Part shown: piece after piece, positions 1 to 11,264 of the stretch
Layout: each line of letters begins with the position of its first letter
How positions within the stretch are numbered: position 1 is the stretch's first letter
Assembly: GCA_029204225.1 (NCBI GenBank)
Contig: CM055113.1
Span: 30,257,524-30,321,523 of the forward strand
Reading direction: 5' to 3'
Source: Diphasiastrum complanatum
Lineage: Eukaryota > Streptophyta > Lycopodiopsida > Lycopodiales > Lycopodiaceae
Length of the DNA: 64,000 nt
Made by a program: the position numbers and the translations under genes
The notes under the pieces: generated by a model
The model's database searches: none
Told to the model about the DNA's origin: nothing
What the model saw: the letters and a program-made list of their open reading frames with translations, nothing else

Positions 1-491
1 ATTCCCCAAAACTTCAGTGAACCAAATTTAAAATGCTGAGAAACAATGACTCAATAACTTGTATGCACTATTAATCAATATCGTCGACCTCCATTAAACT
101 CCTGGTATCAATGGCGTTTGCAAAAACCAATAAACCCTTGCTGTAAGTGTTATCGTCAACGAGAAGCATGAATCAACCGCCAAAACTCTCATGCTCAGAT
201 TACAATCCTTCAATCATACATACCTGCGATACAAAGGATCTTAACTGAGAAAAGAGACAATAATAGTAGACGGCTCAGAGCTCCGCCGAATTGCCTGTCA
301 CGAAAATGCCTGAAAGGCTTGAAATACTACAATCCAGGCTCAAACTAAGGCTTGGAAACACAAGGTGTTGTCAATGGGCCTCTTAGTTTCTCTGTCGGCC
401 TTTAGAATCCGCGGATCACAAACCCCTATCTACACGGCAAGAAAGAAGAAAGCCAATAACAGAATCAAAAACAGAGTGAAGGATTGATTGC

Positions 492-626
492 TTACAAATT
501 TGTCAAGCCAACTTCACAGGAGTCACGGATTAGCTTATGCGCAACTTTATAGGATCGATGAACCTCGAAGTAGCCGAACAAGAGAAGACGATCCGGAGAA
601 TGGACCACGGATCGATGAAACGCCAT
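492..626 (-). CDS. Possible first exon of a minus-strand gene
   Basis: A 44-codon reading frame begins at an ATG at 626 on the minus strand. Directly upstream of it on that strand lies a GA tract, a common feature of plant 5' leaders. The frame ends at 492 beside a TTTGTAAGC sequence that could serve as a splice donor, so the piece could be a first coding exon of a gene running off the left edge. I recognise no domain, and the composition is also compatible with chance. The DNA from 1 to 490 has no other gene-like signal that I can see. Confidence is low. Confidence 0.18.
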   Translation of the reverse strand: MAFHRSVVHSPDRLLLFGYFEVHRSYKVAHKLIRDSCEVGLTNL

Positions 627-634
627 ATTCCAAG

Positions 635-638
<4 letters not shown>

Positions 639-673
<35 letters not shown>
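639..673. repeat. (CT)n microsatellite
   Basis: About 17 uninterrupted CT units. Read on the minus strand this is a GA tract just upstream of the candidate 44-codon exon. Confidence 0.95.
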
Positions 674-675
<2 letters not shown>

Positions 676-889
676 TCTAGAAGTTTCTTCGACTCAAAAA
701 ATTCAAGATTCGGTGGCCTCTCGTCCTTTTTTCTTTGTCACTTTAAAAAAATCAAAGATTCTTTGCCTTTTTCGGATTTACTCCCTTCCTTTGTAGAGCT
801 CTAGGGTGACAAGCTAGGGCAAAGAATAGGGTTAATGCAATCATCTCGGCTCCACATAATTGTAGCATCCTGGCACGTCAGGGTGCGCC

Positions 890-1010
890 ATCTAGGGGCT
901 GGCCAAAAGGGCGCAGGTGGGCGTCGTGGCGCCAGGCAGCGCCCAGGTGGCGCCGGGCAGGGGCATCACGCCAGGTGGGTGGCGTCGCGCAGGCCTAGGT
1001 GGCACTGGGC
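890..1010. repeat. GGCGCC-rich GC patch
   Basis: A GC-rich stretch inside AT-rich DNA containing repeated GGCGCC, GCGCC and CAGGTGG words. The same GGCGCC hexamer is reiterated in the LTRs of the element at 38.7-52.2 kb, so this may be a remnant of a related LTR, but I see no other shared sequence. Downstream (1141-1159) is a 19-base A run. From 1160 to 1600 nothing is recognisable. Confidence 0.45.
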
Positions 1011-1604
1011 AGCTTCACACCCACCTGCACACATGTGAGTAAGTAGGTGGGTTCAGTTATATATAGGTACTGGTTTATCTCAGAGATTTGCTTATGGGAT
1101 AAACCCTGGTGCCCGACACGTGGCACCAAGGCAAGCAGTTTAAAAAAAAAAAAAAAAAACCTCCCTGTCTGGCCCACCCTGACGGGTGCACAGGGTGCTA
1201 AAAATAAGAGGAGCCAAACCATCTCCTCCAAAGCTAGGTGTTGTGCTTTCAGAAAGGCTAGTTTTATTGTTAACTTTAAAGTATAATGGAAGGAGCCTAG
1301 GGGCCAGATGACATTTTTTGCTAAGTAAAGAATCATAAGAGAGTTATTCGCTTTAGTAAGGACTCATGAGTCACGAACAAGGCCCGCCCAAAGAGGCCAA
1401 GCCTTTGATTCCTCAAGTGTAACTTCATCAGCATGGACTCATTCCATTGTGTAATGTATTATCCCTGATTTTATTAAAAATGATAGGAAAACCCATGATC
1501 AAACAAGAAGATTAAAAGTATTTAAAATAAAATACCGTAAAACGGCAGAAATGAATAAGCTACCTAAAATTCAAGTAAAACTTAGAATAGTAAGCTAATT
1601 ACTT

Positions 1605-1685
1605 AGAAACCAACTGCCCAATGTAAGTCATAAATTAAATTATTCAAAACCAACTGCCTGATGTAAATCACTAACTTAAATAGAT
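1605..1685 (-). repeat. Short tandem repeat after the non-LTR element ORF
   Basis: Two imperfect copies of a roughly 40-base unit containing AACCAACTGCC and ATGTAA lie just past the stop codon of the retroelement ORF that ends at 1724. Many non-LTR elements end in short tandem repeats, so this may be the element's 3' tail. Confidence 0.45.
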
Positions 1686-1723
1686 CCAATAATAGGTAAT
1701 GCAAGAAGCTTTGAAGCAGCCGC

Positions 1724-3500
1724 TCAGGCAAACTGAGCTCGTCGAAGAATTGAAATCGCATGTGAACGTTGTAATGATATAGAAATACGCTGGCGGTAGA
1801 AAGAAATAATGACGGAAGGTAAGGTAATGCTTTGTCCTTGGCGTTTCACCATAAGTTCCGCACATAAAGATAAAAAATCATTAAATTTCTTGTGAAGACA
1901 ACCATAAGTTTCCAATGCAAAGGGGATGAAATCTTCACCGGGTGCACGATCATTATAATCTCATTTCTTTTCTTGAGTTGCTTGAGATGCAGCGGCCCCT
2001 TGCGTGGTGGAAGAACGACGAAGAAGGTCCTGACGAGAGGGATCAGCAATTACAACATCTCCCAGACTACGAATTCCATCACGCTAGAGAACAAGGTGAA
2101 CTCGTCGTCTGGTAGATTGCAAAGAAGGCCCTAGTAAAATGTGTGTTTGTTCTCGAACAACATGAAAGCCACTATCATGAGCAATAACAGCCAGGGCATC
2201 ACGAATGGAATCATGTGAAACAATACGTTCTCCACCTGATGGACAACACATAAGATGAGTACCCAAGGAATCCAATACATGTCCACATGAACACTTAGAG
2301 ATACCAATTAACATTGGATGTGGAAGTCCCAATCTGGTTCAAAGAGCAGTTATAAACAAGTCATTATTGAGTCTCAATAGTGGAAGAACTGGACGTGCAA
2401 CCAACCAAGCCCCTGGACCTGGACCAGCACAAAATAGAAGACGAGCTCGAACTGCATCAGAAGGTGAATCTTTGATAAGTTGACCGAAGGAATAAGAGTG
2501 AAGATGCTCTATAATAGTCTTCTGAAAAACTCGTTGTTGATTTGTCACCAAAGATTCAAACGGAGGCACAAACGGCTGTACAAGTGGTGGAAGTAAATCT
2601 CGAACAGTGCGTAGAGCTTGTTGAAAAGCAAAATTGCCAGTCTCCACATGAGCTACCGTATCAAGAAGAAGAGGCTGGTTACCCTGCTGAAACCTGGAGA
2701 CTAGTGCAGAAGCAACAAGAGGCCAACTTCCGAGAAAAGCAGCTGGTGCAATGCTAGCAATAGATACAAGGACAACCCCACCAAAGAAAGCAGAAGAGAA
2801 AATTTTTGCTTAGAAAACTGACCTTCACAAGTGTCAAAGGTTCCTGGCCCCAAAAGACTACCAAATACACCCAATAAAGTATCATCAAAATCCCGAAATA
2901 AGGCTATTATATCAGGTGAAGGAGATACGCAACGTAGAAGATAGCTAGGACGTTGAGCAAAGCACTGAGTGAGAATTCCAAATGCAACCTAAGAATTTCC
3001 AAGCTTTAGCAACAACTCAGAATGTCGTGCAAATCCATCTAGAGCTTCCCACATAAATAAATTGACATATCTAGAAGAACCAATGGGAATATGCAAAGCC
3101 TTAATTCCAAGCTAAGGAGAAATGAAACCTTTAGGTAAGGAAAAAACTACTGGAAGGCCTTTTGGGCACCAAGCAACGCACTTATCCTTGTTCACTGTAA
3201 GCCCAATAGAAAAAAGTTGAGCTGAGAAATGCAAAAAAGTAGGGGCGACTTCACTTGCAAGCCCCACAATATGAGTATCATCCACAATTGAGGGGAATAG
3301 ACTGGACGGAAAAGCTGAAGATGTAGCACGCAATGCGCGATAATGTGCCAAAGCAAAGAGAGGACTACCTAATGGATCCCCTTGTCGAGTTCCTTCAGTA
3401 GAAGATATGACGGTAACATCACTAGCATGAGAAGCATGACTAAAGTATAAAGGAGAACTTTTTGAATAGAAGCTCCGCACAAAAGGAATGAGCATGGCAA
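1724..3500 (-). pseudogene. Non-LTR retroelement: RT, zinc knuckle and restriction-like endonuclease (broken)
   Basis: Read on the minus strand, this is the C-terminal half of a non-LTR reverse transcriptase. RT motifs come first (3112-3495): an EGTRQGDPL block and a VDD catalytic box in the context PSIVDDTHIVG, where most relatives have ADD. A thumb region with GAWL follows (about 2400-2450). Then comes a Cys/His knuckle, CSCG...H...C...H (about 2230-2300). The last part (about 2105 to 1724) contains RRRV.LVL and DVVIADP, which resembles a restriction-like (PD-(D/E)XK type) endonuclease, followed by a conserved-looking tail ending in ISILRRAQFA and a stop. Order and motifs match R2-like elements, which insert using such an endonuclease. 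Several stops and frameshifts break it, so it is a relic. The match is from recognised motifs, not a search. Confidence 0.72.
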
Positions 3501-3554
3501 GTGTATCTTAAGCACCACGACGTTCTTGAAAGATAGCTGATGAGCAAGAAAATC

Positions 3555-4362
3555 GCGGTCGCGAAACTGTCGCAAAAGCAAAGCAACCGTGACTCAATGC
3601 GATTTGGATGGAGGTCAGATGTGGTCGCTGGACACTTCCATTTGAATCACTCCTACAGTCCTCCAGAATGTAGTCAGGCACTGCTGATTTACGTTTATAA
3701 ATTAATGCAGCATTCAACAAATTCAACCAATGTGTGAAATTGAAATGAATGGGAGAATCAAACACACGAATAATAGCAGACACATTTGCATTCAAGATCA
3801 TACATCATAAATTTGACGTGTGCGCAATGGCTACAAGATCATCTATTGATTTTTCATTGATTCTTCAAGCACTGCATGCAGATCCGCGTAGTGCGTTGGC
3901 GTGAGAGAAATACAATTCTCTCACAAGTGGATGTCTCACTTACTAGCGGACTTGTGGATCACTATGGATCCTAATCATAGAACACGTCTCGCACGCAGGC
4001 GAACTTCTTGTCTGTATTTCGTCTTGATTGCTTACTAGCATCAGACTACTTTCTGTGTATGTGTCAAGTATCATTCGGCAAGTATATAGTCGTTCTATGT
4101 AACTTTAAGATTAGAGTGACTAAGCATCTACAACTAATCAAGAAATTACAAGAGTGGCAGATTAGCCACGACCTAGAGTGTATCTGCTGACGTCATGCCA
4201 TCAAATCAGATATCTGTACTTCTGAGTACTTGCATGATCTTTGCTGGTACTCTTTAAAGCGTGAGGGCAGAAAGGGTTTCGCGACGTTTTTCATGTCGCG
4301 TCGTTGGTTTCGTTTCCGTCGTCTGACTTTCTCGTGTTGGACCGCAAAAAATTCTCGTTCGC
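3555..4362 (-). mobile_element. Truncated copia LTR (same family as 27557-28501)
   Basis: The minus strand matches the + strand LTR at 27557-28501 over most of its length. The shared text includes the segment translated as SPIHFNFTHWLNLLNAALIY and the TCTAGGTCGTGGCTAATCTG region. The match stops about 20 bases short of the LTR's 3' end and lacks roughly the first 150 bases of its 5' end. No tRNA site or pol sequence accompanies it. It lies between the two oppositely oriented pieces of the non-LTR element. Confidence 0.8.
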
Positions 4363-5038
4363 TGATAATACAAAGTACTAACTTGGCAAGTCCAAAATAG
4401 TCGTCGCTGATAAAAACCTTTGTTCTCTGGTTGTTGGAGAGCAGAGGGGGAGTGGAGAGTAGAGCCATATGGTTTGGAGCGCAGGATCTAGATCGGGGTC
4501 TCTGATGTGGATCATAGTCTCTGATTGAATTTTTGGCGTGAAGCAAGGAAAAGGAAGAAAGGACGGAACAAAGGAATTCGCCATCGCCATCTCCAACAGC
4601 AGCAGAAATTTTCTGAGTGCACCAATGGCGCAGTACTGAGTTGTTGTCAACATCCAAAACAACAAGTCAAATGGGGGAGGGACTAAAGCATACGGTGGAT
4701 GGTAGTTTCAGGTGCTCGCAGCTGTTCTCAACAAAAAATTTAAATCATACCTTTACTACCAGCAGTTCCGTGGCACAACCATTTCTCTGTCATCAACGAT
4801 CAGTTTAGAGGTGCTATACATGTAGGCACATAGTTTAGTTGCACACAAAGAAACAAGTTTCGTGGCACAATCATCTCTTTGTCATCAAGGATTAGTTTAG
4901 AGATTAGCTTCACCAAGTTCGAGAGAGAGAAAAAAAAAACATTCTAGTGAGCAGATTTACAAGCAGACTTTCAAGTTTGCTGATCAGATCATAATTACAT
5001 TCTCAAGACTTCTATTTGGGTTATCTCAAGTATTTTTA
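4363..5038. other. Unassigned DNA with a 46-bp direct duplication
   Basis: Two copies of a 46-base sequence (4766-4811 and 4858-4903, about 85-90 percent alike by eye) contain CGTGGCACAA and TTTGTCATCAA-like text. Otherwise nothing is recognisable. The stretch precedes the RT fragment at 5039 and could be its 5' leader. Confidence 0.5.
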
Positions 5039-5482
5039 ATGGATGATGGCAATGCGGACATTCGCAGTATGGATCAAAGTGCAAATCAAGACAAAAAGAG
5101 ACCTACTTCACCATCATTTACAAGAGGAACGTTTTGTTCATTGCAATGCACTTGCAACAAAACGGGAGTTTCCATTCCTATTCATAGTCGTCTACGTTGT
5201 TGTGTTTTGCTTGGTCAAGCTGGTGAATTTTCTCGGGCTACACATGCTCTTGCTCCATCAATTTCGGCAGCACCTTCTTCTACAACTATTCAGGCATTGG
5301 AACAACTTCATCCCCATGCTAGTGATACTCTTCCTTTATTTGTGGAAGACTTTCAATTTGACTCCGATCTTCAACTTGCAGAAGCTCATTTCATGAAAGC
5401 TTTTCTGCGTAGTCCTCGCCTCTCAGCTGATGGACCTTCAGGAATGATTTTTGAACATCTACGTGATTGTAGCTTGCTGTAA
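5039..5482 (+). pseudogene. N-terminal RT fragment of the non-LTR element, inverted
   Basis: A 147-codon frame. Its last 50 residues read like the segment just before the RT palm in the same non-LTR family as 1724-3500: a hydrophobic helix (LQLAEAHFMKAFLRSPRLSA) followed by DGPSGMIFEHLRD, equivalent to the GPDGL..EHL block of such enzymes. The N-terminal part is a linker with no recognisable domain. The frame stops just after this block, so palm and catalytic residues are missing. The orientation is opposite to the C-terminal half on the left. It is either a second copy or the inverted 5' end of the same insertion. Confidence 0.55.
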
Positions 5483-7719
<2,237 letters not shown>

Positions 7720-8179
7720 TGTAAATTGTATGATGATCTATGAATATGCATGAGTTATAAATCAACTAACCGTACTCCTAATTGATTATAAATCAAATAT
7801 AGAGCTTTTCTTCTATTTCATTTTAGAGTTACGACATTCATTTTTTTCATGCAATTTTGCATGTGTTCTTGCCTAATAATGTGTAGAATTGTTTGTGATA
7901 TGACTTGGGTAATAGATCAATCAAATAGAATGGATCATTATCATTTTATTTCACAACATCTTCTTAATCAAGTCCCATCACCTTTCTATCAAACATCCTT
8001 GCAAATATTCGTATCTCTTTTGAAAAATGTCTTCAGACATAAGATGTGTTGCACTATATATGTGGGGATGCCCTTTAATCATTGATATGTCCAAACAAAG
8101 AAATGTGATGTACTTCATGCGTAGTGCTTATAAATCATCTAGCTAAGTTAAGAGGCTTTTATTTTGATGGCCCTTCATA

Positions 8180-8310
8180 TGTGATCAATGTTAGAACTTC
8201 ACTCTAGTTCCTACAGCTAACATCTCATCTATAATGCAGTCCTAAAAATGTGATCAATGTTAGAACTTCACTTTACAACTAACATCTCATCTGTAATGCA
8301 ATCCTTAAAA
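8180..8310. repeat. Tandem duplication of about 65 bp
   Basis: Two adjacent copies (8180-8248 and 8249-8310) start with GTGATCAATGTTAGAACTTC and differ by a small indel. The rest of 7720-9440 is AT-rich with nothing recognisable. Confidence 0.8.
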
Positions 8311-9445
8311 TGTCATGAAGTACTTCATAGGAATTTTTCATAGCATTCCAATGTGGATTGGTAGATTTCATCTGCTCTTTGGCACTAGACTTTCACTATC
8401 TTGTCTCAACAAATTTGGGTTAGATTGTCTTTTTAGAAATTGACTTTTCATTAAGAATCCATATATTTATCAACTTTGATTTGATATTCTCTTAGTTGGA
8501 TATTTTTTCTAGTATTATTAAATTTTGTAATGCATCTAACACAGAATCAACAATTTTCCTTTTTTAAGTAACATTTGATGGCGATTCTTCCCATTTAAGA
8601 GGAATATAAATTGAGTTTCACAAGGATATGCTTGTAGTAAACAACTTCTTCTCCTAGAAGAGTTTCCAATTCTAGGTTTAGCTCAATATTTTGGTTTATT
8701 AAATTCTCATCCCAAGGTGGTACTATCCAATTACAGGGTGATATTGATGAAATTGTTGCCAATGGTATTGTTTAGGATTGTGGTATGTGTCTTGCTCCAT
8801 TTCTATTTGGAAGTATCTAAGGGCTTGTTGCTTAGAGTATTTTTTATCTTTGAAACTCACAACAACACACTAAGGAAGTATTTCTTCATCACATGGACTT
8901 CGTAAGGGTTCATGTGGCAACTAAGCTAATGATATCATATTTAAACAATGGCAATTGATTAGGTTCATTCTAACACTATATGCTTTGTGGAACTATGTGT
9001 GGAGCATTGTAAGTGGTCATTTAAAAAAAGTGTTTGTGGATTGTGGATGTGAGCTTAATTTGTGAAATTCTTCTTACTCTACTTTATTGTTATGTTTCCC
9101 TCAAACTACAAATTTTTCATCTAGTTCATGGTCACTCTACTTTAATCACTACTTTTTTTTAACATCAATTTTTCTCCCATTTTCTAATTCAATTTTATTG
9201 TGCATTTGAGATCCCTTAGTTCTAATTTAAGATGTGTGCCTTATTACTTCAAGAATTATATTCTATCTTGACTCCTTTTGAAGCACTGGCATAGCCAACT
9301 TCATGAAGAGGTTGAGCTTATTTCAAATTTTCCTTATGAGACAAATGAAAAGGTCATGTCAATTTCAAGAGGATAATTGACACAATAGGCATATCATGGC
9401 TATTGATGCACATTAGGGTTCCAACAAAAACCTCTATGAGCAATG

Positions 9446-9511
9446 TGGCACCTCATAACATGCATGAATCTTCCTTTTCTTCATTACAAGGGTACACACA
9501 CACACACACAC
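9446..9511. repeat. Left half of a local duplication plus (CA)n target
   Basis: Bases 9446-9492 resemble 14780-14828 just right of the gag-only element (shared TGGCACCTC.TAACATG and TTACAAG.GT). Both ends of that element sit in a CA run. The empty site was therefore two similar blocks separated by (CA)n. Confidence 0.75.
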
Positions 9512-10431
9512 TGTTGTAAAGCTGACTTGGGTGCACCCAGCGTGCCCTGTAAGACTCAAAGGGGTGACACTCCCTAAGGTCCCAGAGCAAGTTAGAATGT
9601 CAAGGACTGAGCCTCCGACCTGTGGTGAGCCAGTCAAGTAGTCACAAAGTCATGAGCTAGCTCTGGAGCTCGAGTCATGGCCTAGTCAGGAAAGCAGGTT
9701 GATTCGGCCGCCGGGACGGCTCCCGGGACCCATGTCCGGGAGCCAGACTGATTCTGCCAGGCTTGCCAGGCTTAATCAGCAAAATAAAAACTAAGTCCTA
9801 AAAAGCGTGCTTTACCAGAAAGCACTATGTTTCAAACCAGAGGGGGTGCGCCGAATCACAGCAGAACTATAGGGGGAGTCCGGCAGACAGAAACTTGGGC
9901 AGCTCAACCAGCGCCAGGAATCCAGTCGCCAGGTCTCAGCTCCCTCTACCAGCACGAGCCAGGCACAATGCCCAGCACGTGTTGGTGGCCCCGAGACCGG
10001 TCAGTCTATGTATGAATGTAACCTCTTCCAAATCTAATAAAGTTGATCCTTGGGGATGATTACCATTTCGGTTTCGCCTCCGGGACTGGTCCAAGTGGAA
10101 GGACCCTTACTACAACCTTTTTGCGTCGCTGGCGCCTAAGGGTCCCTGTCATCGACATGGGGCTTGCCGCTATGCCAATTGGTCAGTTTGGCGACCACTA
10201 TGCCTTGGGTTTCATGTGTGGCTTGTCTTTGCCTTTGGTTACCTTTTGGGGACGGATTCTGAGTTGGCTTTCGGGTTGGTTGGGATTCCAGTTTTCTTAA
10301 GTCTGAATGGTTAAGCTTGTTACGATTCTGAGTTGGCTTTTACGTAAGTGCATGATGGATGAATGTTAGACTTAAGCGCGTGTTGGGGAAACCGCTCAAG
10401 TCCCAGCGCCCTTTGAGGCGCCGGCGCAACA
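9512..10431 (+). repeat. 5' LTR of the gag-only element
   Basis: Begins TGTTGTAAAG and ends GGCGCAACA. A perfect 7-bp hairpin (GTGCTTT, loop ACCAG, AAAGCAC) lies at 9807-9825. A polyadenylation-type AATAAA in the context CTAATAAAGTTG is near 10035. The short frames inside (9827-10015, 10043-10300) recur in each copy of the LTR and are not genes. Confidence 0.93.
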
Positions 10432-10433
10432 TG

Positions 10434-10445
10434 TGGTATCAGAGC
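10434..10445 (+). promoter_or_regulatory. Primer binding site for initiator tRNA-Met
   Basis: TGGTATCAGAGC, complementary to the 3' end of plant initiator tRNA-Met, two bases after the LTR end. Confidence 0.93.
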
Positions 10446-10522
10446 CGACTAGCCGGTCAGCTACGCAAGTCTCACAGGGATGGCCACGTTTTTGGGATTT
10501 GTCAGGACAACCGTTGCGCAAG

Positions 10523-10908
10523 GTGCTGCCCACAGTGTAAGCACGGGTGCGTCCACGGTCGGGGTGGTCGGCAGAACGGGGGACTTGATGAGTCAAAGTG
10601 CTGCCCTCGAGGTGTAAGCACGGTCAGTTCTCGCGGTTCGGGCCTGGCGCTGTCTGCACGTAGGACGGATGAGGCAAAGTGCTGCCTAGGTAGGTGAAAG
10701 CACGGTCTGTACCTTGTGGGGTGCGGGGCGACATATTCGAACTGTACGGGTTAACCATTGATACAGAGATGCTGCTCGAATTCGGGTGTAAAGCACGGGT
10801 GGTTAGCTGCCGGTGCGGGATAGCTGCCGATCGTTTAGCTATAAGGGCTATCGACCAAAAAGTGGTGGGGCGTGACTGAGGCAATGTGCTGCTTAATGGT
10901 GAAAGCAC
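10523..10908 (+). other. Leader array of five short hairpins
   Basis: Five units in which GTGCT is followed about 12-17 bases later by its exact complement AGCAC: 10523-10544, 10598-10621, 10679-10703, 10770-10796 and 10886-10908. The fourth unit has ATGCT, so only four pairs form. The AGCAC arm is normally followed by GG and preceded by GTGTA or GTGAA. The units are 75-115 bases apart. The intervening sequence is not itself repeated, so this is not a simple tandem duplication. The same array occurs in the leaders at 41286-41671 and, on the minus strand, 49663-50048. The function is unknown. A packaging, dimerisation or translation signal is possible. Confidence 0.8.
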
Positions 10909-11264
10909 GGATGGTTGGATGGATGTTTCCCCGTGGGCTAATTCTGTGATAGATTTGTGTGGGCGCGGCTAGGCAAAGGTCCTACGTCCGGTCTCAGGGG
11001 GGGTTTGTGGCTTGAGAGGGATCCTCTATGTTTGCTTTGGTTGGTATGTTCCGTTTGTCGTGTGCTTGCTTGGACACAAATGACCTGGTTCCTACTTGGC
11101 TCTCAGGTGATGTGGGCGTGCTAAGTTTGAGGAAGGGATATTTTCATTGAAGCTGATTTAATAAAGAAGAAAAGAGAGCTGTGGGGCCCGGCTGACAGAA
11201 GGGAGAGCTTCAAATATAAAAAGGATTGAGGCGATAATCTGTTGGAAGTACACCTCTGACTATA

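Noticed and set aside
9827-10300. Recurrent frames of 62, 85, 98 and 112 codons at 9.8-10.9, 14.1-14.6, 30.5-31.1, 39.3-41.7, 44.2-45.5 and 49.6-51.5 kb.
   Set aside because: They repeat only because the LTRs and leaders repeat, and show no protein motif. I treat them as non-coding.
10523-10908. The leader hairpin array as a CRISPR array or tRNA cluster.
   Set aside because: The repeats are too short, spacers are of unequal length, and no cloverleaf can be drawn. The setting is an LTR element leader.
10934-11110. A conserved CAGGTGAT in both the gag-only and pol-only leaders as a splice donor, with the pol-only copy as a reinserted spliced RNA.
   Set aside because: The two sequences still match for five bases after the putative junction, and no acceptor fits. 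It stays only as a remote possibility.
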